From: Mesonia aquimarina
Lineage (GTDB): Bacteria; Bacteroidota; Bacteroidia; Flavobacteriales; Flavobacteriaceae
DNA length: 64,000 nt
Direction of reading: 5' to 3'
Assembly: GCF_003667275.1 (NCBI RefSeq)
Contig: NZ_RCNV01000002.1
Coordinates: 340,896-404,895, forward strand
The position numbers and the translations under genes were made by a program. The notes under the pieces are model-generated. The model was given only the letters and a program-made list of their open reading frames with translations. It was not told the origin of the DNA and searched no databases. Shown piece after piece: positions 1 through 8,617 of the stretch (within the stretch, counting starts at the first letter, position 1; each line of letters opens with the position of its first letter).

Positions 1-1205
1 TAAAACCTTATATGATTATCCCCATAAAAAGAGAAACCGTTATTCATTATTTATTAGGAAAAACTACGGTCTCTTTTTTTAATTTTTTACCGCTATTTTT
101 CTTTCTTCCATTTAGCATCGTATTGTTATTTCAAGGATATGCACCAATACAAGTAATTGCTTGGTTTTTTTCGATGTTGTTTTTTACCTTATCTATAAAC
201 TACCTTAATTTCTTATTGAATAAAAACGACAAGATTTTCTATACAATTTTGACGATTTTGGTTGCCGGAGTAGCCATAGAATATTATAACATTTATCCAT
301 TAGCCGAAAAAGCCGGAATATTTTTCAATACCATTTACGAAAAGTGGTATGCGGTTTTAATTCCTCTGTTGCTGATGGTTTTATTATACCGAAAAACCTA
401 TAGTTTTATTAGAAAAGGATTTTATTTGGATGCTGAAATATCTAAAAAAACCGAAACCGTAAAAACCTCAGAGTTGAATTGGTTAAATCGTTTTGGTAGA
501 ATAGCACCATTTCTTAAAAATGATGTCCGGATGATCATGCGGAATAAACGCCCAAAACAAGTGCTTTTCATGTCTGGTTTATTTCTTTTTTATGGATTAA
601 TTTTCTATACCCAAGAAACTTACCAAAATATGCCTGCATTTTTAGCCTTTGCATCTATGTTTGTAACCGGTGGTTTTTTAATGTCCTTTGGGCAATTGGT
701 GCCGTCTTGGGATAGCGAATATTATAAATTATTAATGAGTCAAAATATTCCTTACCGAGAATATTTAGAATCAAAATGGTTGCTTATGGTGGTTGCGGTG
801 CTCATTTCTTTTGTATTAAGCACGCCTTATATTTATTTTGGCTGGGATATTTTTGGAATGATCGCTGCCGGAGCTTTATTTAATGTTGGTTTAAATTCAT
901 TTATAACATTGTATGGAGGCGTTTTAAACCGCGTGCCGATGGAATTAAACGTAAAAGCAAAAGCCTTTAGCAATACACAAGGTTTTAATCCTACACAATT
1001 ACTTATTGCTTTGCCTAAAATCTTTGGGCCAATGCTTATTTTCTACATTCCTTACAAACTTATCAATTTTGAAGCTGGAATTATTTTCCTAGCCTTGTGT
1101 GGACTTGCAGGAATAGTTTTCAAAAACTTTTTCCTGAATAAAATTGAAAAGATTTATCAAAAAAATAAGTACAAAACCATCGCCGCTTTTGATGAAAAAG
1201 CCTAA
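1..1205 (+). CDS. DUF5687-type ABC exporter membrane subunit, 5' end outside window
   Basis: Integral membrane protein with about ten hydrophobic segments and basic loops, likely the permease half of an ABC exporter in the inner membrane. The reading frame is open to the left edge (no in-frame stop before the first ATG at 12), and flavobacterial DUF5687 proteins, from memory, run near 490 residues, so roughly 90 N-terminal residues are probably missing. The ATP-binding subunit follows 19 bases downstream, which supports the pairing. The substrate cannot be inferred. The family name is from recall of the sequence type (multi-TM protein with the conserved central NDVRMIMRNKRP segment), not from a search. 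Confidence 0.75.
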   Translation, partial: KPYMIIPIKRETVIHYLLGKTTVSFFNFLPLFFFLPFSIVLLFQGYAPIQVIAWFFSMLFFTLSINYLNFLLNKNDKIFYTILTILVAGVAIEYYNIYPLAEKAGIFFNTIYEKWYAVLIPLLLMVLLYRKTYSFIRKGFYLDAEISKKTETVKTSELNWLNRFGRIAPFLKNDVRMIMRNKRPKQVLFMSGLFLFYGLIFYTQETYQNMPAFLAFASMFVTGGFLMSFGQLVPSWDSEYYKLLMSQNIPYREYLESKWLLMVVAVLISFVLSTPYIYFGWDIFGMIAAGALFNVGLNSFITLYGGVLNRVPMELNVKAKAFSNTQGFNPTQLLIALPKIFGPMLIFYIPYKLINFEAGIIFLALCGLAGIVFKNFFLNKIEKIYQKNKYKTIAAFDEKA

Positions 1206-1224
1206 TTCAACTAAAACAAGAAAA

Positions 1225-1920
1225 ATGATTCACGTAAATAATCTTAGCAAATCTTATAACGGGACCACGGTTCTTCATATAGACAATTTAGAAATTCCAA
1301 AAGGACAAAGTTTTGGATTGGTTGGAAATAATGGGGCCGGAAAAACAACATTTTTCAGCTTATTGCTAGATCTTATTCAGCCTTCTTCAGGAAATATTAC
1401 CAATAATGAAGTCATTGTAAATGAAAGCGAAGCCTGGAAACCCTTTACCTCTTCTTTTATTGATGAAAGTTTTTTAATAGGTTATTTAACGGCCGAAGAA
1501 TATTTCTATTTTATTGGCGAATTACGGGGTCAGAACAAATCTGATGTAGATAAATTACTGGCAAAATTTGAAGACTTTTTTCATGGAGAAATTCTTCAGC
1601 AAAAAAAATACCTGAGAGATTTATCAAAAGGAAATCAGAAAAAAGCAGGAATCGTAGCCGCACTTATCGGTAATCCAGACGTAATTATTTTAGACGAACC
1701 TTTTGCCAATTTAGACCCAACCACACAAATCCGCTTAAAGCAACTTATTAAAGAATTAGCAAGCGAAAAAAATATCACTATACTTATTTCTAGTCACGAC
1801 TTAATTCACGTAACCGAAGTTTGCGAGCGTATTGTGGTTTTAGATAAAGGCGAAACCGTAAAAGACATCAAAACCAGCGAAGCAACTTTACAAGAATTAG
1901 AAGCTTATTTTTCGAGGTAA
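1225..1920 (+). CDS. ABC transporter ATP-binding protein
   Basis: ATPase subunit of an ABC transporter, partner of the membrane protein just upstream. Walker A is GNNGAGKTT near residue 37, the signature is LSKGNQKK, Walker B is VIILDEPFANLD, and the switch His is in SSHDL. The frame is open back to an ATG at 1144, inside the upstream gene, but the ATP-binding fold normally begins close to MIHVNNLSKSY, so the ATG at 1225 is chosen (231 residues). Cytoplasmic, peripheral to the membrane. The type resembles the ABC-2 exporter ATPases of Bacteroidota. Transported substrate unknown. Confidence 0.88.
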   Translation: MIHVNNLSKSYNGTTVLHIDNLEIPKGQSFGLVGNNGAGKTTFFSLLLDLIQPSSGNITNNEVIVNESEAWKPFTSSFIDESFLIGYLTAEEYFYFIGELRGQNKSDVDKLLAKFEDFFHGEILQQKKYLRDLSKGNQKKAGIVAALIGNPDVIILDEPFANLDPTTQIRLKQLIKELASEKNITILISSHDLIHVTEVCERIVVLDKGETVKDIKTSEATLQELEAYFSR

Positions 1921-2390
1921 TTCATTATTCATGATCGATTAAAATAATAGAATACTACGCTCTTAGAAAATAGATTTTTGGTTATTATAATTTAAAAGCT
2001 AATAAAAAAGGGGTTGTTTAGAAATATTAATAAAACGTAATTCTGAATATATTCCGATAACTAAAGAATCTCACCTCATTGAAATACAAATCAATAGGAG
2101 AACCTGAATCAAAGTTCAGGTTGACAGCTTTAGACATTTAAGATAGCCTCAACAAATTTTAGCCATCATAAAATTACTGCAAACCAATCTAAAACTCAAA
2201 GTTTTCAGCTAGTTATTTTTAGTCCTACTTCTTGTTTCATACAGCGCAGCGGTCTTGATTCTTTAATTAGACATTAATGATACAAAAATCCTATTTTATC
2301 GTATTTTTTAAGCGCTTTTTCTTAAAAGAAATGTATTTTTACCCGCAATCATACTAAAAAAAGGATTACGCAGTTATTCTTTACAAGAAG
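1921..2390. other. Intergenic region, 470 bp
   Basis: No convincing ORF or RNA gene seen. It separates the ABC operon from sprE and is AT-rich. The only clear structure is a perfect 8-bp inverted repeat, AACCTGAA-N6-TTCAGGTT, at 2101-2122. It lacks a following T-run, so it is not a standard terminator. Confidence 0.5.
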
Positions 2391-4970
2391 ATGTTAATGA
2401 GTTTGAAGAATTACAAATCAGCTACTTACGCAAAAATAATACTTATCTTTGTTGCTATACTTTCTATTGCGGCTTGCTCCAGAAAGAAAAACAAATGGGT
2501 AAATCGTAACTTTCACGCCATGGGGGCTTATTATAATATCATTTATAATGGGCAATTAGCGCTAGAAGAAGGGCAGGCACAGTTACAGCAAGATTATCAA
2601 GATAATTATTGGGAGATTCTTCCGGTAGAGCGCATGCAAATTACCAAAAAAGACCCTACCGATACCACGCAGCAAAACCCAAAATTTCAACGTGCCGAAG
2701 AAAAAGCAACCAAAGCAATTCAAAAACACAATATGCTTATTGCGGGAACCGAATATAATCCGCAAATGGATAAAGCTTTTATTTTATTAGGAAAAGCGCG
2801 CTATTTCGATCAACGTTTTTTTCCGGCTTTAGAATCCTTTAATTATATTTTAACCAATTATAAAGAAAGTGATCAATTGGTTACGGCAAAAATATGGCGC
2901 GAAAAAACCTATATGCGCATGGATAATAATGAGTTGGCGCTGCAAAACTTAAAAGAATTATTCAAACAAAATTTAGACTTTGAAGAAAAAGACCGCGTTG
3001 AAGCGAACGCTGCAATGGCACAAGCCTATTTAAATCTAGGGGAAATTGAAATGGCAATTCCTAACCTCGATACGGCTATAAAGTATACGCGCTCTAATGA
3101 ACAAAAAGGACGCCTTTTATTTATTAAAGGACAAATTTATGATCGCTTAGATCAACAGGATAGTGCCAATGTTTCATTTGACAGAGTTATAGAGCTCAAC
3201 CGAAAATCGCCGCGCGTTTATATGATAAACGCTTATATGGAAAAGGCGAAAAATTTTGATATTGATGAAGGAGATCATATCGCTTTTCAAGAGTTGATGA
3301 CCGAAATGAAGGAAGATCGTGAAAACCGACCATTTTTAGACATCATTTATTATCAATTTGGGCAGTATTACAAAAAGACAGATACCGTACCAAAAGCAGT
3401 ATATTATTACAATAAGTCACTTCGTACCAATACACAAGATGAGTATTTGCGTTCTCGAAATTACCTTACCTTAGGCAATATCAATTTTGATTATGCAGAA
3501 TATAAAGAAGCTGGTGCTTATTATGATAGTACGCTTACCAATTTACCGGAAAATACACGAGAATACCGTGCTATTCGTAAAAAAAGACAAAATTTAGACG
3601 ATGTAATTTTATATGAGGATATAGCGCAAAAAAACGATAGTATTCTTCGTTTAGTTGCCATGCCAGAAGCCGAGCGTCAAGCTTATTTCGGAAAAATAGC
3701 AGACAGTCTTAAAACCATTGCTATAACCGAAGCTGAAAAAGCAGATAAAGGCGTAGCACAAAATACCGGAACGGGAAATTTATTTGGAAAACAACAAAGT
3801 CAGATAGGAAGTCAGCAATCTGCAGGAGAGTTTTATTTTTATAATAAAACACAAGCCGACTATGGGGTACAAGAGTTTAGATCGCTTTGGGGAAATATAG
3901 AATTAGCAGATAATTGGCGTTATGATCCCAAATCTAAAAATGGAAGTGACGAAGAAGCAGCTCCTAAAAAGAATGATTTAATTGCAAAGATTAATCAAGA
4001 CCCCAAGTATGATCCACAAACTTATATTGATGAAATCCCGACAGATCAGCAATTAATTGACAGTCTTTCGGATGAGCGAAATTTCGCTTATTATCAATTG
4101 GGAATTATTTATAAGGAAAAATTCAAGGAGTACGATTTGGCGACAGATAAGCTGGAAAAACTACTAAAAAATGATCCTGAAGAACGTTTAATTCTTCCTT
4201 CAAAATATAACTTATATAAAATTTACACGACTACAGGAAATACAGAAAAAGCCAACCAGTGGAAACAAAATATCTTAACCAATCATCCGGATTCGCGTTA
4301 TGCCACAATTCTTAAAAATCCGCGGGGTTTACTAAACCAAGAAAACAGTCCCGAGGCTGTGTACACCAGCATTTATCGTAAATTTCAACAAGAGCAATAC
4401 CAAGAAGTTATTGCTGATAGTAAAAAATACATTACAGAATTTACCGGCTTAGATATTGTACCAAAATTTGAATTGTTAAAAGCTACTGCAGAAGGGCGTT
4501 ATTATGGGTTTGAAGCATATAAAAAAGGCTTAAATTATGTTGCGTTAAATTATCCGCAAAGTGAAGAAGGAAAGCGTGCCGAAGATATTGTTTCCAATTC
4601 GTTACCCGATTTAGAGCAAAAGCAATTTCAACCGGATACACCAGAAGACAGCTATAAATTAGTCTATCCGTTTTCTTTAGAAAATAAAGAGGAAATGAAA
4701 CTTGTGAAACAAAAAGTAGATACCGCTTTAGTAGATTTCGGCTTTGAAAATTTACGAAGCTCTATCGATTTTTATACGCCTGAAAAAACCTTTATAACCA
4801 TTCACGGGTTCTCTTCAAAACTAGGAGCTATAGGATTTGGTGATAAGTTAAAGGAGGAAGAGGAGTATGAAATTGAACACGATAATTTTGGAATTTCCAT
4901 GACAAATTACGAAATTATACAAGTTCATAAAAATTTAGCCGAATACCTAAAACAAGAAAAAGTAGAATAA
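2391..4970 (+). CDS. sprE: SprE/PorW-type TPR lipoprotein of gliding and type IX secretion
   Basis: Large periplasm-facing lipoprotein (859 aa) needed for gliding motility and type IX secretion in flavobacteria (SprE in Flavobacterium johnsoniae, PorW in Porphyromonas, known from those systems). Visible features: a signal peptide ending in a lipobox (SIAACS, Cys near residue 29), then tetratricopeptide-like helical repeats (for instance around residues 125-290 and 550-640). A conserved head, WVNRNFHAMGAYYNIIYNG, follows the lipidated Cys. A second ATG lies two codons in (2397) and either could start. It sits 10 bases before the bactofilin gene and upstream of the ATP synthase genes. A type IX substrate is present at 26389-28662. 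Confidence 0.85.
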   Translation: MLMSLKNYKSATYAKIILIFVAILSIAACSRKKNKWVNRNFHAMGAYYNIIYNGQLALEEGQAQLQQDYQDNYWEILPVERMQITKKDPTDTTQQNPKFQRAEEKATKAIQKHNMLIAGTEYNPQMDKAFILLGKARYFDQRFFPALESFNYILTNYKESDQLVTAKIWREKTYMRMDNNELALQNLKELFKQNLDFEEKDRVEANAAMAQAYLNLGEIEMAIPNLDTAIKYTRSNEQKGRLLFIKGQIYDRLDQQDSANVSFDRVIELNRKSPRVYMINAYMEKAKNFDIDEGDHIAFQELMTEMKEDRENRPFLDIIYYQFGQYYKKTDTVPKAVYYYNKSLRTNTQDEYLRSRNYLTLGNINFDYAEYKEAGAYYDSTLTNLPENTREYRAIRKKRQNLDDVILYEDIAQKNDSILRLVAMPEAERQAYFGKIADSLKTIAITEAEKADKGVAQNTGTGNLFGKQQSQIGSQQSAGEFYFYNKTQADYGVQEFRSLWGNIELADNWRYDPKSKNGSDEEAAPKKNDLIAKINQDPKYDPQTYIDEIPTDQQLIDSLSDERNFAYYQLGIIYKEKFKEYDLATDKLEKLLKNDPEERLILPSKYNLYKIYTTTGNTEKANQWKQNILTNHPDSRYATILKNPRGLLNQENSPEAVYTSIYRKFQQEQYQEVIADSKKYITEFTGLDIVPKFELLKATAEGRYYGFEAYKKGLNYVALNYPQSEEGKRAEDIVSNSLPDLEQKQFQPDTPEDSYKLVYPFSLENKEEMKLVKQKVDTALVDFGFENLRSSIDFYTPEKTFITIHGFSSKLGAIGFGDKLKEEEEYEIEHDNFGISMTNYEIIQVHKNLAEYLKQEKVE

Positions 4971-4980
4971 AATTTACGCA

Positions 4981-5406
4981 ATGTTTTCAGAAAATAAAAA
5001 AAGTCGTCAGTCAGGAGAAGCGAGTAAAGAACAGAATAAAATTTCTCAAGGAACTTTAATAAAGGGAGATATAGAGGCAAAGGGTAGCTTTAGAATAGAA
5101 GGTACAATTGAAGGTACCTTAAAAACCCCAGGGAAAGTAGTTCTAGGGAAAACAGGAGTTATAAAAGGAGATGTAGAATGCGAACATGCCGATTTTGAAG
5201 GAAGTTTCTCTGGAAATTTAACCGTCAAAGAAACCTTGAGCTTACGAAGTTCTGCGCATATTGAAGGCGAGGTAATTACCGGTAAATTAGCAATAGAACC
5301 CGGAGCAACATTTAATGCAACTTGCCAGATGAAAGGTGGCGTAAAATCGCTAAAAGATGAGCGAAGAAAAGAAAAACAACAATCCCAAGAAGGACAAACC
5401 GCTTAA
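4981..5406 (+). CDS. Bactofilin family cytoskeletal protein
   Basis: Small beta-helical bactofilin (141 aa) that polymerises without nucleotide into membrane-associated filaments. The core runs from about residue 22 to 120, with short hexapeptide-like repeats rich in G-x-I/V (GTLIKGDIEAKG, IEGTIEGTLKT, GVIKGDVE, AHIEGEVITGKL). It is flanked by a polar N-terminal tail and a charged C-terminal tail (KDERRKEKQQ). Its last 50 bases overlap the start of the AtpZ-like gene in another frame, which implies translational coupling. Membership is clear; its job in this cell (shape, envelope or secretion scaffolding) is unknown. Confidence 0.88.
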   Translation: MFSENKKSRQSGEASKEQNKISQGTLIKGDIEAKGSFRIEGTIEGTLKTPGKVVLGKTGVIKGDVECEHADFEGSFSGNLTVKETLSLRSSAHIEGEVITGKLAIEPGATFNATCQMKGGVKSLKDERRKEKQQSQEGQTA

Positions 5407-5596
5407 AAATTGGGCGGTATTATCGGGTATCGCCATTCAAATGGGGGTAACTATTTTTCTATTTGCTTGGGGCGGAAAAAAGATAGATGAAAAATACCCG
5501 CATGAAAATGATTGGTTTACTATTTTAGGAGTAATTTTTGGGGTCGCTATCTCACTTTATGCCGTGTTAAAACAACTCAAACAACTTAATAAATGA
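5357..5596 (+). CDS. atpZ: AtpZ/AtpI-like F0F1 ATPase accessory membrane protein
   Basis: A 79-residue protein with a charged N-terminal tail and two transmembrane helices (about residues 19-40 and 52-70) separated by a short charged loop (GKKIDEKYPHEND). This is the AtpZ/AtpI small-subunit layout, thought to help assemble or ion-load the F0 sector. The ATG at 5357 lies inside the bactofilin gene (50-base overlap), and the stop overlaps the next start by four bases (ATGA type), so the genes are tightly coupled. Position just before atpB supports the assignment. Symbol given by family, not by experiment. Confidence 0.75.
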   Translation: MSEEKKNNNPKKDKPLKNWAVLSGIAIQMGVTIFLFAWGGKKIDEKYPHENDWFTILGVIFGVAISLYAVLKQLKQLNK

Positions 5597-5988
5597 AGAT
5601 AAAACAGGTTGCCTTCCAATTTACGGGAGTTCTTTTTTTATTAACAGGCTTAACTTATCTCGGACATCAATATCTTATCAATAAAGATGATCAAGTTCTG
5701 CAAAAGCTGATTGATTTCAGTTATAAATTTAACGTCGGGATTACTTTACTTTTTACAATCACCATATTTTTATTAAGTCAAAAACTTAAAGATCAGCTTG
5801 GTTTTGTATTTATGGTGGGAAGTTTTATTAAAATAGCCCTTTTCTTATTATGGCTAAAGACCTCCGCAATTTCAGTTGATAAATCAACTTATATGCATTT
5901 TTTTATTCCTTATTTTCTTTGTTTAATTGTTGAAATATTTTATGTGAGTAAAATTTTAAGGAATATTAATTTCCAGAATGACAATTAA
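5593..5988 (+). CDS. Small four-helix membrane protein before atpB (DUF6168-like)
   Basis: 131 residues with four predicted membrane helices (about residues 8-28, 45-63, 72-92, 100-120) and little outside them. It overlaps the AtpZ-like gene by 4 bases. In other flavobacteria a protein of this type occupies the same slot ahead of atpB and is usually annotated DUF6168 (recall, not searched). It may stand in for AtpI, but no catalytic or binding motif is visible. A 100-bp gap with a promoter follows, so the ATP synthase genes proper can also be transcribed separately. Confidence 0.65.
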   Translation: MKIKQVAFQFTGVLFLLTGLTYLGHQYLINKDDQVLQKLIDFSYKFNVGITLLFTITIFLLSQKLKDQLGFVFMVGSFIKIALFLLWLKTSAISVDKSTYMHFFIPYFLCLIVEIFYVSKILRNINFQNDN

Positions 5989-6055
5989 TTAGGCTTCTTT
6001 TCAATAAAAAAAAACTTATTAACCAATTCGTGTTATTTTTTAAGTTTTAATTATG

Positions 6056-6063
6056 TACATTTG
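6056..6063 (+). promoter_or_regulatory. Bacteroidota -7 promoter element for the atp operon
   Basis: TACATTTG matches the Bacteroidota -7 consensus TAnnTTTG exactly and lies 33 bases before the chosen atpB start. The -33 TTG is not obvious (TTT at the expected spacing). The element also explains why the in-frame TTG at 6061, inside it, cannot be the translation start. Confidence 0.6.
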
Positions 6064-6096
6064 CACCGAAATTTAAAGACTGAAATTTTACCTGAA

Positions 6097-7209
6097 ATGC
6101 AAAAGGGAAACATAGTTAAGATTTTATTATTCTGTTTAGTTGCGTCAATTTCTTTTTCGGGGAATGCAAACGACCCACAAGAACATCAAGCAGAAGGTGG
6201 GACTCCTCACATCGATACCAAAACCGAAGTTCAAAATTATATCGATCATCACTTGCAAGATGCTTACGATTTTACATTATGGACAGATAGTGAAACTGGA
6301 GAGCATGTTGGTTTTCCGTTACCGGTAATTTTAATTGATGAAGGTTTGAAAATTTTCTCTTCTTCTCGTTTTCACCACGGAGAAAGTGTAGCTGAGGTTG
6401 AAGGAAATTATTATAAAATCCACCATAATACTATTTACAAAACAAACGTTGCTGGCGATTTAAGTTTTGATGAAGAGCATCACGCTACAAATGAGAAACC
6501 GTTAGATTTTTCAATCACTAAAAACGTATTCACAATTTTACTTACGTGTATATTGTTGTTTTTATTGTTTGGTTCATTAGCCAGATCGTATAGACATAAA
6601 GAAATTCCCACTGGAATAGGTAGAGTTTTAGAACCATTGGTTTTGTATGTTCGCGACGATATTGCAATTCCTAATATCGGGGAGAAAAAGTACAGAAAGT
6701 TTATGGGCTTTTTGTTAACCGTATTCTTCTTTGTGTGGGTTTTAAACCTTTTAGGAATGACACCACTTGGGGTAAATGTTACAGGTAATATTGCTATTAC
6801 AGCTTGTTTAGCATTATTCACTTATTTAATTACACAATTTAGTGGAACTAAAGATTATTGGAAGCATATTTTTTGGATGCCTGGTGTGCCAATCCTTATG
6901 AAAATTATTCTTATTCCAATAGAATTATTAGGAACCTTAACAAAGCCATTTGCACTTATGGTACGTTTGTTTGCTAATATTACCGCTGGTCACGTTGTTA
7001 TTATGAGCTTAATCGCTTTAATATTTGTGACTGACAATTTAGTAATGGATGGACCTATTTCAATATTTTTGACATTATTTATTTCAGTTATAGAATTATT
7101 AGTCGCCTTTTTACAGGCATATATATTTACTATGTTATCTGCGTTATTCATCGGTCTTGCAGTAGAAGAGCACGATCACGAACATTCAGAAACAAACGAA
7201 ATTGTTTAA
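6097..7209 (+). CDS. atpB: F0F1 ATP synthase subunit a
   Basis: Membrane subunit a, which forms the proton half-channels against the c-ring. The start is set at the ATG at 6097 because an upstream in-frame TTG falls inside the promoter. Residues 1-24 form a cleavable-looking signal segment, followed by a long His/Glu-rich periplasmic region (to about 140) as is common in Bacteroidota, then five or six membrane helices. The essential arginine is Arg290 in the conserved ALMVRLFANITAGH segment. The C-terminus ends in a His/Glu-rich tail (EEHDHEHSE). First gene of the atpB-E-F-H-A-G operon. Confidence 0.95.
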   Translation: MQKGNIVKILLFCLVASISFSGNANDPQEHQAEGGTPHIDTKTEVQNYIDHHLQDAYDFTLWTDSETGEHVGFPLPVILIDEGLKIFSSSRFHHGESVAEVEGNYYKIHHNTIYKTNVAGDLSFDEEHHATNEKPLDFSITKNVFTILLTCILLFLLFGSLARSYRHKEIPTGIGRVLEPLVLYVRDDIAIPNIGEKKYRKFMGFLLTVFFFVWVLNLLGMTPLGVNVTGNIAITACLALFTYLITQFSGTKDYWKHIFWMPGVPILMKIILIPIELLGTLTKPFALMVRLFANITAGHVVIMSLIALIFVTDNLVMDGPISIFLTLFISVIELLVAFLQAYIFTMLSALFIGLAVEEHDHEHSETNEIV

Positions 7210-7229
7210 TTATTAATTATAAATTTTAG

Positions 7230-7430
<201 letters not shown>

Positions 7431-7449
7431 GAATTAAACAAAAACAAAA

Positions 7450-7482
7450 CCCTGTAGCGGTTGGCTACAGGGAATTGTTTTT
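7450..7482 (+). terminator. Attenuator-like hairpin between atpE and atpF
   Basis: A perfect 9-bp stem, CCCTGTAGC (7450-7458) and GCTACAGGG (7464-7472), with a 5-base loop, followed by AATTG and a run of T. It sits inside the operon between the high-copy c subunit and the low-copy b subunit. It could be a partial terminator or an mRNA 3'-end stabiliser that raises atpE dosage. Confidence 0.7.
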
Positions 7483-7519
7483 TCATTTGAAAATTTATAG
7501 TTAAGAAAGAAATCAACTG

Positions 7520-8020
7520 ATGGAAAAGTTAATTCAAGATTTTGCATACGGACTGTTTTTTTGGCAAGCTTTAATATTATTAGTTTTAATATTTTTGCTT
7601 AGAAAATATGCTTGGAGACCCGTATTAGATTCATTAGACAAACGTGAAGAAGGGATAAAAGATGCTTTACAATCTGCAGAAAATGCACGTAAAGAGATGG
7701 AGAACCTTCAAGCAGATAATGAAAAGCTTTTAAGAGAAGCTCGCGAAGAGCGTGATAGCATTATCAAAGAAGCACGTCAAATCAAAGAAAAAATGATTTC
7801 CGATGCCTCTACGGAAGCAGAAGAAAAAGCTAATAACATTATTGTCAAAGCTCAAGAAACAATTAAAACAGAAAAGCAAGCTGCCGTTGCTGAAATTAAA
7901 GCACAAGTAGCAAACTTATCTATTGAAATTGCTGAAAAAGTAGTTCAAAAAGAGCTTGATAATAAAGAAGACCAAATGAAATTGGTCGATGGAATGCTGG
8001 ATAACGTTAAGTTAAACTAA
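7520..8020 (+). CDS. atpF: F0F1 ATP synthase subunit b
   Basis: Peripheral stalk subunit of 166 residues. One N-terminal membrane helix (about residues 8-27) is followed by RKYAWRPVLDSLDKREEGI, the usual junction, then a long charged coiled coil (about 40-150) rich in Glu, Lys and Ala. It dimerises and binds the delta subunit encoded 3 bases downstream. Typical length and context. Confidence 0.94.
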   Translation: MEKLIQDFAYGLFFWQALILLVLIFLLRKYAWRPVLDSLDKREEGIKDALQSAENARKEMENLQADNEKLLREAREERDSIIKEARQIKEKMISDASTEAEEKANNIIVKAQETIKTEKQAAVAEIKAQVANLSIEIAEKVVQKELDNKEDQMKLVDGMLDNVKLN

Positions 8021-8023
8021 ACC

Positions 8024-8569
8024 ATGGCAAACACAAGAGCAGCAAATCGTTACGCAAAAGCATTGCTTGATTTAGCACAAGAGCAAAATCAGGCAGAAGC
8101 CGTTTTTGCTGATATAAAGCAAATACATGCAACACTTACACAAAGTAAAGACTTGCGTAATGTTTTAAAAAGTCCGGTGATTAAGCCTACTGCAAAACAC
8201 AATGTTGTAAAAGCTATTTTTACAGAGGCAAATCCGGTAACTCAAAATTTATTTAGAATATTAATTGAAAACAATCGAATTAATATTTTAGAAACAGTTG
8301 TAGCAAGTTACGTAGCACATTACAATAAGCTAAATAACATTAAAGCTGCTACTGTTACTACAGCCGAAGCTTTAACACCGGCAATGGAGGAAAAAGTTCT
8401 GGCTAAAGTAAAAGAATTAACAGGAAGCAAAGCAAGCTTAAAAAATATAGTAGATCAATCTATTTTAGGTGGGTTTATTTTACGTGTAGACGATGTGCAA
8501 TATGATGCAAGCGTTTCGGGTAAATTAAATGACTTACGCAATAGATTTAAGAATAACGCATACGTTTAA
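8024..8569 (+). CDS. atpH: F0F1 ATP synthase subunit delta
   Basis: 181-residue stalk subunit that links F1 alpha subunits to the b dimer. The conserved opening RAANRYAKALLDLAQEQ is present, and the C-terminal signature region includes DQSILGGFILRVDD near residue 150. It starts 3 bases after atpF. A short intercistronic hairpin follows the stop. Confidence 0.93.
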   Translation: MANTRAANRYAKALLDLAQEQNQAEAVFADIKQIHATLTQSKDLRNVLKSPVIKPTAKHNVVKAIFTEANPVTQNLFRILIENNRINILETVVASYVAHYNKLNNIKAATVTTAEALTPAMEEKVLAKVKELTGSKASLKNIVDQSILGGFILRVDDVQYDASVSGKLNDLRNRFKNNAYV

Positions 8570-8582
8570 TTTAAATAAAAAC

Positions 8583-8599
8583 GACACGCTAAACGTGTC
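8583..8599 (+). other. Intercistronic hairpin between atpH and atpA
   Basis: Perfect 6-bp stem GACACG / CGTGTC with loop CTAAA, 18 bases before atpA. Without a T-run it is not a full terminator. It may stabilise or process the mRNA. Confidence 0.45.
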
Positions 8600-8617
8600 A
8601 CTTTATAATAACTAATT

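Noticed and set aside
2101..2122. Terminator after the ABC transporter operon
   Set aside because: The inverted repeat is perfect but is 180 bases from the stop and lacks a T-run.
6061..6096. Upstream TTG start extending atpB by 12 residues
   Set aside because: The TTG is part of the promoter element TACATTTG, so it would lie upstream of the transcript start; the ATG at 6097 begins a normal signal segment.
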